A program made the position numbers and the translations under genes. Shown in pieces: positions 9,215 to 17,967 of a stretch of 64,000 nt of DNA (its first letter is position 1; every line of letters starts with the position of its first letter). The notes beneath the pieces were generated by a model. It was not told where the DNA came from. It was given only the letters and a program-made list of their open reading frames with translations, and ran no database searches. The stretch covers positions 124,001 to 188,000 of the forward strand of contig SVPD01000001.1 in the NCBI GenBank assembly GCA_015066045.1. The letters are read 5' to 3'. Source of the DNA: Oscillospiraceae bacterium. Its GTDB lineage: Bacteria; Bacillota; Clostridia; Oscillospirales; Acutalibacteraceae.

Positions 9215-9631
9215 ATGGACGTAATCAAACTTACACGTGAGCTTGGTGCTGCAATTCAGCAGGACGAACGCTATCTGAGCTTTGCGAAGGCTAAGGAAGC
9301 CAACGAAAACGACAAAGAGCTCAATGATCTTATGGGCAAGCTTCAGCTCGTTCAGATGAATTATCAGATCGAAGCATCAAAGGAAGAGCCCGATGCTGAA
9401 AAAATGCATGCTTTCGAGGAAGAATTCAACGAAGCATACACCACACTTATGGACAACAAAAAAATGCAGGCCTATGATGAGGCAAGAACTGCAGTAGACG
9501 AGATGATGAACTACATTATGCAGATTTTAGGTCTCTGCGTAAACGGTGCAGATCCTGCTACCTGTGAGCCTCCCAAGGCTGAAGAACACAACTGCGGCGG
9601 TTCCTGCTCATCCTGCAGCGGCTGCCATTGA
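9215..9631 (+). CDS. YlbF/YmcA family protein with cysteine-rich tail
   Basis: A 138-residue, mostly helical protein of the YlbF family (DUF964). In B. subtilis, YlbF (RicF) and YmcA (RicA) form a complex with YaaT that carries iron-sulfur clusters and steers RNase Y. The helical core spans about residues 1-112 ('LTRELGAAIQQDERYLSF', 'LQLVQMNYQIE', 'YDEARTAVDEMMNYIMQIL'). The C-terminus ends in 'HNCGGSCSSCSGCH', with four Cys and two His in 14 residues, which looks like a metal or cluster site. It lies between miaB and mutS. The family is clear; the molecular job here is inferred by homology only. Confidence 0.85.
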   Translation: MDVIKLTRELGAAIQQDERYLSFAKAKEANENDKELNDLMGKLQLVQMNYQIEASKEEPDAEKMHAFEEEFNEAYTTLMDNKKMQAYDEARTAVDEMMNYIMQILGLCVNGADPATCEPPKAEEHNCGGSCSSCSGCH

Positions 9632-9662
9632 TTAATTGATAAAACTCAGGAGGAAAAACGAT

Positions 9663-12296
9663 ATGTCCGAAATGACACCTATGATGGCGCAGTACTTTGA
9701 AATAAAAAAGGAATATCCGGATACTATTCTGTTTTTCCGACTGGGCGACTTTTATGAGATGTTTTATGATGATGCTAAAACTGCATCGTCTGTCCTCGAG
9801 CTGACGCTGACAGGCCGTGCCTGCGGCGGCGGAGAAAGAGCACCTATGTGCGGTGTTCCCTTCCATTCGGCAGACAATTATATCGCAAAGCTTGTCAGCA
9901 GAGGCTATAAGGTAGCTATATGTGAGCAGGTCGAGGACCCCGCCACCGCTAAGGGTATAGTAAAAAGGGATGTTATACGTGTTATAACCAAAGGCAGCAT
10001 TATCGAAAACTCTATGCTCGATGAAGCACGTAATAACTATCTTACCTCCATTTATATGAATGATGACGGTGCAGGCATATGCTTCTGCGATGTATCTACA
10101 GGTACGGTTAATCTCACGTTCATAGAAAGCGGTAAAAACTTAGAAAATAAAATCATTAATGAGCTTGGTGTTTTTTCACCGAGTGAAATCGTTCTCAGCA
10201 GAAGTATTTCCGAAAACAGGAATATATCTTCTTTTATAAAGAAAAAGGTCGATGCAATCTGTGAAATTCCCGACGATGAGTTTTTTGATTACAATGAAAA
10301 CTACAGAGAGTGCATAGCACATTTCGGTGAAGAAGCGATTGCCTCTTCAGATTTCGAAAAATGCCCCGGAGCAATTATTGCTCTGGGTGTTACCGTAAGA
10401 TATCTTAAAACGGTCCAGAAAAACGAACTCGAAAATATCCGTGAAATTAATTATTATTCCGACAGTCAGTATATGAAAATGGATTATTCCACCAAAAGAG
10501 ACCTCGAAATCACGGAAACAATGAGAAGCAGAGAAAAAAAGGGCTCTCTTCTCTGGGTTCTTGATAAAACCAAAACTGCTATGGGCAAAAGACTTTTACG
10601 CTCATGGCTTGAAAAGCCCTTGGTAAATTATAACCTTATCACCCGCAGACATAATGCAGTGGGTGAGCTGGTTGATAACAATATGAAGCTTTCGGAGCTC
10701 AGAGAGGCACTTTCCGGCATTTACGACATAGAAAGACTTCTCACCAGAATAGTGTTCGAAAGCGCAAACGGTAAAGACCTTAATTCTCTTAAGCAGACCA
10801 TTTCTGCCTTGCCTCAGATCAAAGCTCTGCTTTCTGACTCTGCCTCAGCTTATTTAAAGCAGCAGTATGAAAGCATAGACCTTCTGGAGGATGTTTATAA
10901 TCTGATAGATGCAGCCATAAGTCCCGACGCTCCCTTCAGCATAAGAGAGGGCGGCATCATAAAAAAAGGCTTCAATGCTGAGCTTGATTCTCTTAAGGAC
11001 ATAAAATCCAACGGAGAAGGCTATATCAGGGAAATCGAGGCACGTGAAAAAGAGAGAACAGGCATTACCAAATTAAGAGTAGGCTATAACAGGGTATTCG
11101 GCTATTATATAGAGGTTACAAACTCCTTTAAAAGCCTCGTGCCCGATGATTATATAAGAAAACAGACTCTCGCCAATGCCGAGAGATACATCACTCAGGA
11201 GCTTAAGGACTACGAAAGTAAGGTTCTCGGCGCCGAGGAAAGAATAGTGAAAATCGAATATGAAATATTCTGTCAGATAAGAAAGAGTGTGGCAGATGAA
11301 TTCAACAGAATCAAGGCAACCGCTACTGCTGTTGCAGCCACGGATGCACTGTGTTCATTAGCCAAAACTGCCGTTGATAATAACTATGTCTGCCCCGTGA
11401 TGACCAATACGAGCGTAATCGACATAACCGAGGGAAGACATCCCGTAGTCGAGCTACTGCTCGAGGGTGCTCCCTTTGTACCCAATGATACATATATGGA
11501 CTGCGGTGACGATCGCTGCTCGATAATAACCGGACCTAATATGGCAGGTAAATCCACCTATATGCGTCAGGTGGCTCTCATTTGTCTTATGGCGCAGATA
11601 GGTTCATTTGTGCCGGCTAAAAGGGCAGAGCTTTCTATCATCGACAGTATTTTTACCCGTGTAGGTGCTTCTGATGATCTTGCCACAGGTCAGTCTACCT
11701 TTATGGTTGAAATGAATGAAGTGTCAAACATCATAAAAAATGCCAATAAAAACAGTCTCATTATCCTCGATGAGGTGGGCAGAGGTACTTCCACCTTCGA
11801 TGGTATGAGCATCGCCAGAGCCGTTCTCGAGTATATCGTGGATAAAAGAAAATTAGGAGCAAAAACTCTTTTCTCCACGCATTATCACGAGCTTACGGAG
11901 CTTGAAAGTCAGATAGACGGCATCAGAAACTACAATATTTCCGTAAAGAAAAAGGGCGACACCATCACGTTCCTCAGACGTATCGTGCGTGGTGCAGCTG
12001 ACGGCAGCTACGGTATCGAGGTTGCCAAGCTGGCGGGAATACCGAACTCCGTGGTTTCCAGAGCCAGACAGATACTTACCGAGCTTGAGGCGATGAATCC
12101 CGAGCAGAGGACGATTATGAAAAATGTTGTTTTTGACGAGAATGAGGAAGAAGACCTGCAGATTTCTCTCAAATCAACCTTTGACGATGAAATTATAGAT
12201 ACGATTAAAAATATCGATATAAACACTCTTACCCCTCTTGAGGCGCTGACTACGCTTCACGAGCTTGTAACGAAGGCAAGACAGACGGGTATGTAA
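9663..12296 (+). CDS. mutS: DNA mismatch repair protein MutS
   Basis: Recognises mismatches and small loops and recruits MutL in an ATP-dependent way. The start is placed at the ATG at 9663, 9 bases after AGGAGG (9648-9653); an in-frame TTG at 9636 lies upstream of that site and is rejected. The resulting 877 residues match the family. Visible features: mismatch-reading 'FYE' at residues 30-32, the Walker A loop 'GPNMAGKSTYMRQ', Walker B 'LIILDEVGRGTSTFDG', and the signature 'FSTHYHELTEL'. mutL follows after 21 bases. A canonical MutS1; no MutS2 Smr domain is present. Confidence 0.97.
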   Translation: MSEMTPMMAQYFEIKKEYPDTILFFRLGDFYEMFYDDAKTASSVLELTLTGRACGGGERAPMCGVPFHSADNYIAKLVSRGYKVAICEQVEDPATAKGIVKRDVIRVITKGSIIENSMLDEARNNYLTSIYMNDDGAGICFCDVSTGTVNLTFIESGKNLENKIINELGVFSPSEIVLSRSISENRNISSFIKKKVDAICEIPDDEFFDYNENYRECIAHFGEEAIASSDFEKCPGAIIALGVTVRYLKTVQKNELENIREINYYSDSQYMKMDYSTKRDLEITETMRSREKKGSLLWVLDKTKTAMGKRLLRSWLEKPLVNYNLITRRHNAVGELVDNNMKLSELREALSGIYDIERLLTRIVFESANGKDLNSLKQTISALPQIKALLSDSASAYLKQQYESIDLLEDVYNLIDAAISPDAPFSIREGGIIKKGFNAELDSLKDIKSNGEGYIREIEAREKERTGITKLRVGYNRVFGYYIEVTNSFKSLVPDDYIRKQTLANAERYITQELKDYESKVLGAEERIVKIEYEIFCQIRKSVADEFNRIKATATAVAATDALCSLAKTAVDNNYVCPVMTNTSVIDITEGRHPVVELLLEGAPFVPNDTYMDCGDDRCSIITGPNMAGKSTYMRQVALICLMAQIGSFVPAKRAELSIIDSIFTRVGASDDLATGQSTFMVEMNEVSNIIKNANKNSLIILDEVGRGTSTFDGMSIARAVLEYIVDKRKLGAKTLFSTHYHELTELESQIDGIRNYNISVKKKGDTITFLRRIVRGAADGSYGIEVAKLAGIPNSVVSRARQILTELEAMNPEQRTIMKNVVFDENEEEDLQISLKSTFDDEIIDTIKNIDINTLTPLEALTTLHELVTKARQTGM

Positions 12297-12317
12297 AAGA
12301 AAGGAAGCGATAACTTT

Positions 12318-14360
12318 ATGGCACGGATTAACGTATTATCAAAGCATATAGCAGAATTAATTGCTGCCGGTGAAGTTGTCGAAAGGCCTGCATCGGTAGT
12401 GAAGGAGCTTATGGAAAACTCCATAGATGCGGGCGCTACCACCATAACTCTCGAAATAAAAAACGGCGGTGTTACCTATATCCGCATAACAGATAACGGC
12501 TGCGGTATTTGCCGTGAGGATGTGCCTAAGGCTTTTCTGAGCCACGCAACCAGCAAGGTAAAGGAGGCTGCTGACCTTAACTCCATATTTACTCTGGGCT
12601 TTCGAGGTGAGGCTCTGGCATCCATAGCTGCGGTTTCACGCACGGAAATACTAACCAAAACCGTCGAGGAGGAAATGGGCACCGTCTACACCATAGAGGG
12701 CGGTATGCAGGTTTCCTACGATGCCGCTGGATGCCCAAACGGAACCACTATAGTTGTCCGTGATTTGTTTTATAATACACCTGCACGAATGAAATTTCTC
12801 AAAAGAGATGTTTCGGAAGCCAATGCAGTTGCGGATGTTGTTGACAAGATTGCACTTTCACATCCGGAAATCAGCATAAGGTTTATCCGTGAAGGGAAGC
12901 AGGCTCTCATCACTCCCGGAGACGGAAGACTTCTTTCTGCCATTTATTCGGTTTTCGGCAGAACCTTCGCTGAAAGCCTTCTCGAGGTCGATTATGAGCT
13001 TGACGGTATCAAAGTTACAGGCTATGTCTGTAAGCCCGTCTGTTCACGTCCCTCCAGAGCAATGCAGTATTTTTTCCTCAATAGCAGAAACATAAAATCC
13101 CGCTCTATTATGGCATCGATGGAAAATGCCTATAAAAACACCATAATGGTAGGTAAATTCCCCAGCTGTGTTTTAAATGTATATGTCAGACCTGAAACAG
13201 TTGATGTTAATGTTCATCCCGCTAAAACAGAGGTACGCTTCAGCGATGAAAGAAAGGTTTCCTCTGCAGTGTATTATGCAGTAAAGGGTGCTCTTAGTGA
13301 TTTTGACAGTGCGCCTCAGGTCGATTCAAACAAAATGGCAAAGCTGACTGAAAAGGCAAAGCCCGATTATGCTCAGCTTCAGATGGTGGAGGATGATACA
13401 CCGAACACAGCTCGGCAGGCTCCCGAAAAAGCTTTTAAGGCAGCTTCTGCCGTGCTTGCAGACTCTCCCTCTAAAAAAGATAAGCCCTTCTGGGAAAATA
13501 TTTCGGCATCTGAGTTTAAAAGCTCGGTTTCCGTTTCTTCACCTAAGCACATAAATAAAGGCTTTACGAATGCGGATGAGCCGGATCTTGTTTCGGCGTT
13601 TAAAACACGCTCTAAGCCTGCGGCTGCTTCTGCCGCTGCCTCTCAGTCCTTAAAGCCGTCACGAGCCGCTGAGCCTCAGGCGCCAAACACCGTGAAGCCC
13701 GTAGAAAAGACATCGGTGACTTATGAAGAGAAAAAGTCGGCTACAGAAGGTAAAAAGGTGGTAATCACCGAGGCAAAGCCCACACCTAAGCCGCTCAGAC
13801 TTTTGGGTGAAGCCTTCAAAACATACATTATCTGTGAATACGACAATAAAGTCTGTCTCATCGATAAGCATGCTGCACATGAAAGAATAATTTATAATAA
13901 AATCAAAAAGAATGCGCAGGATAACGTGTCCTCTCAGGTGCTTCTCACACCCGTAACAGTCACTCTTAATAAAAACGAATACAATGTGATTCTGGAAAAT
14001 CTGGATGTGTTTTCGAAAGCGGGTTATCTGGTGGAGGATTTCGGCACCGGTACTGTCATAGTGCGTGAATGTCCGATGCTTATTTCGGGTGACGACATAG
14101 AGGATACCGTGGTCGAAATGGCTCTTTATCTCGGTGAAAACAGGACAAACATCGAATCGGAGAAAATAGACCGTATTCATCACACTTCTGCCTGCAAAGC
14201 CGCAATTAAAGCCGGATATAAAAACTCTACGGCAGAAATGAAGGTTCTCGCAGAGGCAGTGCTTTACGATGACAGTGTAAGATACTGTCCGCACGGAAGA
14301 CCTGTTCTTCTCGAGCTTACTAAATACGAGCTGGAAAAAATGTTCGGCAGAATACAGTGA
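12318..14360 (+). CDS. mutL: DNA mismatch repair protein MutL, endonuclease type
   Basis: GHKL ATPase that links MutS to strand removal. The N-terminal domain has motifs 'ENSIDAG', 'GFRGEALASI' and 'YNTPARMKFLK'. A variable Pro/Ala/Lys-rich linker (about residues 340-490) leads to the C-terminal domain with 'IDKHAAHER', 'ACKAAIKAGY' and 'CPHGRP', the metal-binding nicking-endonuclease set found in bacteria without MutH. The first motif reads DKHAxxE rather than the textbook DQHAxxE; the acidic residues are kept, so activity is expected. The 680-residue length is typical. It lies between mutS and miaA. Confidence 0.96.
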   Translation: MARINVLSKHIAELIAAGEVVERPASVVKELMENSIDAGATTITLEIKNGGVTYIRITDNGCGICREDVPKAFLSHATSKVKEAADLNSIFTLGFRGEALASIAAVSRTEILTKTVEEEMGTVYTIEGGMQVSYDAAGCPNGTTIVVRDLFYNTPARMKFLKRDVSEANAVADVVDKIALSHPEISIRFIREGKQALITPGDGRLLSAIYSVFGRTFAESLLEVDYELDGIKVTGYVCKPVCSRPSRAMQYFFLNSRNIKSRSIMASMENAYKNTIMVGKFPSCVLNVYVRPETVDVNVHPAKTEVRFSDERKVSSAVYYAVKGALSDFDSAPQVDSNKMAKLTEKAKPDYAQLQMVEDDTPNTARQAPEKAFKAASAVLADSPSKKDKPFWENISASEFKSSVSVSSPKHINKGFTNADEPDLVSAFKTRSKPAAASAAASQSLKPSRAAEPQAPNTVKPVEKTSVTYEEKKSATEGKKVVITEAKPTPKPLRLLGEAFKTYIICEYDNKVCLIDKHAAHERIIYNKIKKNAQDNVSSQVLLTPVTVTLNKNEYNVILENLDVFSKAGYLVEDFGTGTVIVRECPMLISGDDIEDTVVEMALYLGENRTNIESEKIDRIHHTSACKAAIKAGYKNSTAEMKVLAEAVLYDDSVRYCPHGRPVLLELTKYELEKMFGRIQ

Positions 14361-14374
14361 TTTGGAGCTAATAA

Positions 14375-15316
14375 ATGAAAAAACCTTTAGTAGTCGTTGT
14401 CGTGGGACCCACGGCATCGGGAAAAACCTCACTTGCTATAGAAATTGCACGTAAATTCGACGGTGAAATCGTTTCAGCAGATTCGATGCAGATATATAAA
14501 AATATGAACATAGCTACCGCTAAGCCGACAAAGGATGAGCTGGCGGCGGTCAGGCATCATCTCATCGGCTTTCTTGACGTTAACGAAGAGTACAGTGTGG
14601 CTTCCTTTAAAAATGATTCATTAAGCACCGTCAGAGACATTTTATCTCGTGGCAAGCTTCCCGTAGTGTGCGGAGGAACGGGGCTTTACATTGATACTCT
14701 GATTAAAAATACCGTCTTTTTCGAGCATGGAAAAACCGATGTCCGTGCAGAGCTCGAAAGCACTGCAGATAAAGAGGGTACGGAAGCGGTTTTACAAAGG
14801 CTCAGGGAAGTCGATCCCGAAGCGGCTGACAAGCTGCATATAAACGACAGAAAAAGAATAATCCGTGCTCTCGAGGTTTATCTGACTACCGGCAGGACCA
14901 TTACCGAGCAGGAAAGACTTTCCCATCTCGAGGAAAGCGAGTTTGAGTGGTGCGTTATCGGACTCACGGCTAAGAACAGAAGCGTTCTTTATGACAGAAT
15001 AAACCGTCGTGTGGATATGATGCTCAGTGACGGTCTTCTCAGTGAAGCACAGGCTTTTTTCGATAGCGAATATTCTGCCACTGCCAGACAGGCCATCGGC
15101 TATAAGGAGCTTAAGCCGTATCTGGACGGCTTCGTTTCTCTGGATGAGGCTACGGAAAAGCTTAAGATGGAGACCAGAAGATATGCCAAAAGGCAGCTTA
15201 CGTGGTTCAGACGAAACGAAAAGATTAACTGGATAAATATAGATGATACCGATGGTAAAAGCCTCATCGGTATCGCTTCGGATATTATAAAAAATTACTC
15301 AGGTGATAAGCTATGA
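14375..15316 (+). CDS. miaA: tRNA dimethylallyltransferase MiaA
   Basis: Transfers a dimethylallyl group to A37 of tRNAs reading UNN codons, giving i6A, the substrate of MiaB encoded upstream. The 313 residues include the P-loop 'GPTASGKTSLA' (residues 11-21), 'SADSMQIYKNMNIATAKP', 'VCGGTGLYIDTLI' and the C-terminal 'RRYAKRQLTWFRR' block that contacts the tRNA. It overlaps the following gene in an ATGA junction. mutL-miaA adjacency is common across bacteria. Secure. Confidence 0.97.
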   Translation: MKKPLVVVVVGPTASGKTSLAIEIARKFDGEIVSADSMQIYKNMNIATAKPTKDELAAVRHHLIGFLDVNEEYSVASFKNDSLSTVRDILSRGKLPVVCGGTGLYIDTLIKNTVFFEHGKTDVRAELESTADKEGTEAVLQRLREVDPEAADKLHINDRKRIIRALEVYLTTGRTITEQERLSHLEESEFEWCVIGLTAKNRSVLYDRINRRVDMMLSDGLLSEAQAFFDSEYSATARQAIGYKELKPYLDGFVSLDEATEKLKMETRRYAKRQLTWFRRNEKINWINIDDTDGKSLIGIASDIIKNYSGDKL

Positions 15317-16623
15317 ATTCATCAAAGGATAAAAAGTTAGTGCTCATAATGCTTTCGGTTTTTGCAGTGCTGGCGGTTCTGTATGCAGCACAGTATGTGT
15401 ACTCTAAAAGCACGGGCGAAATAGAGTATGAGTATGCATTGAAATACACTCAGGAGGAAAAGCTGAGTGTTAAAGGCTTTGCCGTCAGAGACGAAAACCG
15501 TGTAAAGGACGGTAAAAATATTTCGGTTCTGCTTAAGGAAAGCGACAAGGTATATGTACCTGTCCTTTCAGACAGTGCAAATGTAGGCAAAAACGATGTA
15601 ATAGCACTCACCTTCAGCAGTGAGGATGAAGCTGAAGGTTATCTTGAGTCCGTCAGTCTCCAGTCTCAGCTCGATGATTTGCAGAATCTGAAAAGTCAGG
15701 GAAATCTGAATTATGTAAATGTGGTATATCTCAATTCGAGCATTTACAGCTCTGTGGACAGTTACATTGATGCCATCAATAAAAGCGATCTGAGCAGCCT
15801 CGATGAGTCGGTCAGCTCTTTTATTACCAAGGTTTCAACCAAACAGATAGCTACAGGCTCAGGCTTCGACATTGATTCACGTATCAAGGAACTGAAAAAG
15901 GAGCTGAAGGCCGCAAAAAAATCCTTTGAAAAGGGCGGCGAGGTGAAATCCTCCTATTCGGGTTATTTTGTCAGCAATGTAGACGGATATGAGGCAGTCA
16001 AATCTTACGAGGAAGTAAAGGATAAAAAGGTTTCTGTCAATGAAGGCAGTAAGCTTATAAATGCCGAAAAAAGCATCACAGAAAATGCTTTCGGAAAAAT
16101 TATCGCTCAGCATACATGGTATTTCGTTTTTGACACTTCCATTACAGACGCTTCGGTAATCAAAACCGGTTATTATGTAACTGTAGATTTTCCCGATAAA
16201 AGCATCGAGGATATAACGATGAAGGTGTATAATGTGTCCGAGCTGAACGGGGACACCATTACCGTTACCCTGCAGTGCACGGCTATGAATGAGGAGCTGG
16301 CAAACCTCCGCATAGAAAACGCTGCCATCACTGTAAAGGATTATAAGGGCTACAGAATCAGCAGTGATGCCATCGTCGAAAACGAGGAGGGCATCAAGGG
16401 CGTCAATGTGGTTCTCGGAAACTTCGTAAAGTTTACTCCTGTGGAGATTTTATATTACGGTGAGGATTACGTTATCGCCGATAAATATGTAGTTTATAAA
16501 GAGGATGATAAGGGTAACAAGGTTATCGATGAAGAGGCAACCGGAAAATACCGCAGTCTGAACCTTTACGATAAAATCATAGTGAAAGGAATGCATATAG
16601 AAGATGGGATGCTTATCGGTTGA
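15313..16623 (+). CDS. HlyD-like membrane-anchored protein of unknown role
   Basis: A 436-residue protein with one N-terminal membrane segment (about residues 9-27) and a large extracytoplasmic part. The architecture resembles periplasmic adaptor (HlyD/MFP) proteins: a short beta region ('KGFAVRDENRV', 'VYVPVLSDSANVGKNDVIA'), a helical stretch (residues about 100-200), then a second beta-rich region. No transporter partner is nearby. It sits directly before yggS-sepF-divIVA, overlapping yggS by 20 bases, so a cell-envelope or division role is a context-based guess. I recognise a similar arrangement in related Clostridia but know of no assigned function. Confidence 0.7.
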   Translation: MNSSKDKKLVLIMLSVFAVLAVLYAAQYVYSKSTGEIEYEYALKYTQEEKLSVKGFAVRDENRVKDGKNISVLLKESDKVYVPVLSDSANVGKNDVIALTFSSEDEAEGYLESVSLQSQLDDLQNLKSQGNLNYVNVVYLNSSIYSSVDSYIDAINKSDLSSLDESVSSFITKVSTKQIATGSGFDIDSRIKELKKELKAAKKSFEKGGEVKSSYSGYFVSNVDGYEAVKSYEEVKDKKVSVNEGSKLINAEKSITENAFGKIIAQHTWYFVFDTSITDASVIKTGYYVTVDFPDKSIEDITMKVYNVSELNGDTITVTLQCTAMNEELANLRIENAAITVKDYKGYRISSDAIVENEEGIKGVNVVLGNFVKFTPVEILYYGEDYVIADKYVVYKEDDKGNKVIDEEATGKYRSLNLYDKIIVKGMHIEDGMLIG

Positions 16624-17326
16624 TGAACGCTTTAAAAATATAGATTATAACATAGCGTTTATAAAAGAGAGAATAGCCGAGGCTGCCGTAAAAAGCTCAC
16701 GAAGCTACGGTGATATTGACTTTATGGCAGTTACTAAGACCGTAGAGCCGATTTTTATAAACCGTGCTATCGAAAACGGTCTGAATCTGATAGGTGAAAA
16801 TAAGGTTCAGGAGCTTCTTTCCAAAAAGCCTTATCTTAATCTCGATAAATGTGAGGCTAATCTTATCGGTCATCTTCAGACTAACAAGGTCAGGCAGATA
16901 GTCGGTGAGGTGTCTTTGATTGAGTCGGTTGATTCTCTGAAGCTTGCTTCGGAAATTTCCAAACGGAGCGTAGCGAAAGACCTTGTCACAGAATGTCTGA
17001 TAGAGGTCAACATCGGCGGTGAAAACAGTAAGACGGGAATCTCTGTCGGGGAGCTCGATGAAATGCTCTGTCAGATTGCAGAAATGCCGGGCATCAAGGT
17101 CTGCGGCCTTATGACAATTCCGCCCATATGCGATAATGATGCGGAGCTCTTTAAATATTTTTCAAAAATGCATAAAATTTTTATTGACATAAAGGATAAA
17201 AAGTTAGATAATACAGATATATCGATATTATCTATGGGTATGTCCGGTGACTATGAGCAGGCTATTCTGTGCGGCTCAAACCACGTAAGAATCGGTTCGG
17301 CTATTTTTGGCCCGAGATTATATTAA
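16604..17326 (+). CDS. yggS: YggS family pyridoxal phosphate-binding protein
   Basis: Single-domain PLP-binding protein (PLPBP/YlmE family) that buffers and delivers PLP and affects amino-acid homeostasis; no catalytic activity is firmly established. The 240 residues form one alanine-racemase-type barrel. The PLP lysine is in 'FMAVTKTV' (about residue 46), with 'GENKVQEL', 'HLIGHLQTNK'-type sequence 'NLIGHLQTNKVRQI', and 'LSMGMSGDYEQAI' near the C-terminus. Order yggS (ylmE)-sepF-divIVA is the conserved Gram-positive division cluster. The ATG lies inside the preceding gene. Confidence 0.93.
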   Translation: MGCLSVDERFKNIDYNIAFIKERIAEAAVKSSRSYGDIDFMAVTKTVEPIFINRAIENGLNLIGENKVQELLSKKPYLNLDKCEANLIGHLQTNKVRQIVGEVSLIESVDSLKLASEISKRSVAKDLVTECLIEVNIGGENSKTGISVGELDEMLCQIAEMPGIKVCGLMTIPPICDNDAELFKYFSKMHKIFIDIKDKKLDNTDISILSMGMSGDYEQAILCGSNHVRIGSAIFGPRLY

Positions 17327-17350
17327 TGAATTTGAAAAGGAGTTATAAAA

Positions 17351-17938
17351 ATGGGTTTTGTTAAAAATATCAAATCGAAGCTGGAGGAGCACTTCATTCC
17401 CGACGAGAGAGAGTACGACGAAAACGATGTAGAGTACGATGAGGAATACGAAGAAGAAAACGATGCTTATTATGAGCAGGAGGAGGAAAGCTCTGCTTTT
17501 GAATATGAAAGTCCTATCACTCCTCCCGAGTATGTAAAGTACGGCGAGTCTGCACCGAAACAGAAAAAAGCTGAGAAAAAAACATATGAGCAGCAGTCCG
17601 GCAGACAGCAGCCGAAGAGCAACATTTACAATATGGGTAATGCCAGAGAAAACACAAATAAGTTCAAGCTGAATTTTATCGCCTTACACGATATTTATGA
17701 TGCTAAAAACGTAGCCAACATAATGATAGATCAGAATGCGATGGTAGTCGTAAATCTCGGACTTCTCTCTGATGAGCAGAAAAGAAGAGCTATGGACTTC
17801 CTCGACGGCGCTAAATATGTCACCAATTCAATCTTTACCCGCTTTACCGAGAATATCTGTGCTTTCCTTCCCGAAAGTGTAGAGCTTCACGGGGATTTCT
17901 ACGGACAGGTTGACCTTGACGATTTCGGAAATTTCTGA
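17351..17938 (+). CDS. sepF: Cell division protein SepF
   Basis: Membrane-associated FtsZ anchor and septum organiser. The 195 residues comprise an N-terminal amphipathic start ('MGFVKNIKSKLEEHF'), an acidic Glu/Asp/Tyr-rich linker (about 20-95) and the SepF core (about 108-190) with 'IYDAKNVANIMIDQNAMVV' and 'AMDFLDGAKYV'. AAAGGAG precedes the ATG. It is followed by divIVA after 29 bases; ylmG and ylmH, which sit between them in Bacillus, are absent. Confidence 0.95.
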   Translation: MGFVKNIKSKLEEHFIPDEREYDENDVEYDEEYEEENDAYYEQEEESSAFEYESPITPPEYVKYGESAPKQKKAEKKTYEQQSGRQQPKSNIYNMGNARENTNKFKLNFIALHDIYDAKNVANIMIDQNAMVVVNLGLLSDEQKRRAMDFLDGAKYVTNSIFTRFTENICAFLPESVELHGDFYGQVDLDDFGNF

Positions 17939-17967
17939 TAAACGACTTATTAAAGGAGAGATGAAAA

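Noticed and set aside
9636..9662. Upstream TTG start for mutS
   Set aside because: It precedes the AGGAGG ribosome site, and the added residues do not resemble MutS N-termini; ATG 9663 fits both.
13659..14432. 257-codon minus-strand frame opposite mutL
   Set aside because: Antisense shadow of a conserved gene with no recognisable domain or ribosome site. The same applies to the long minus-strand frames opposite rluD (19603-20283), trketolase C (22664-23281) and lon (44151-44924).
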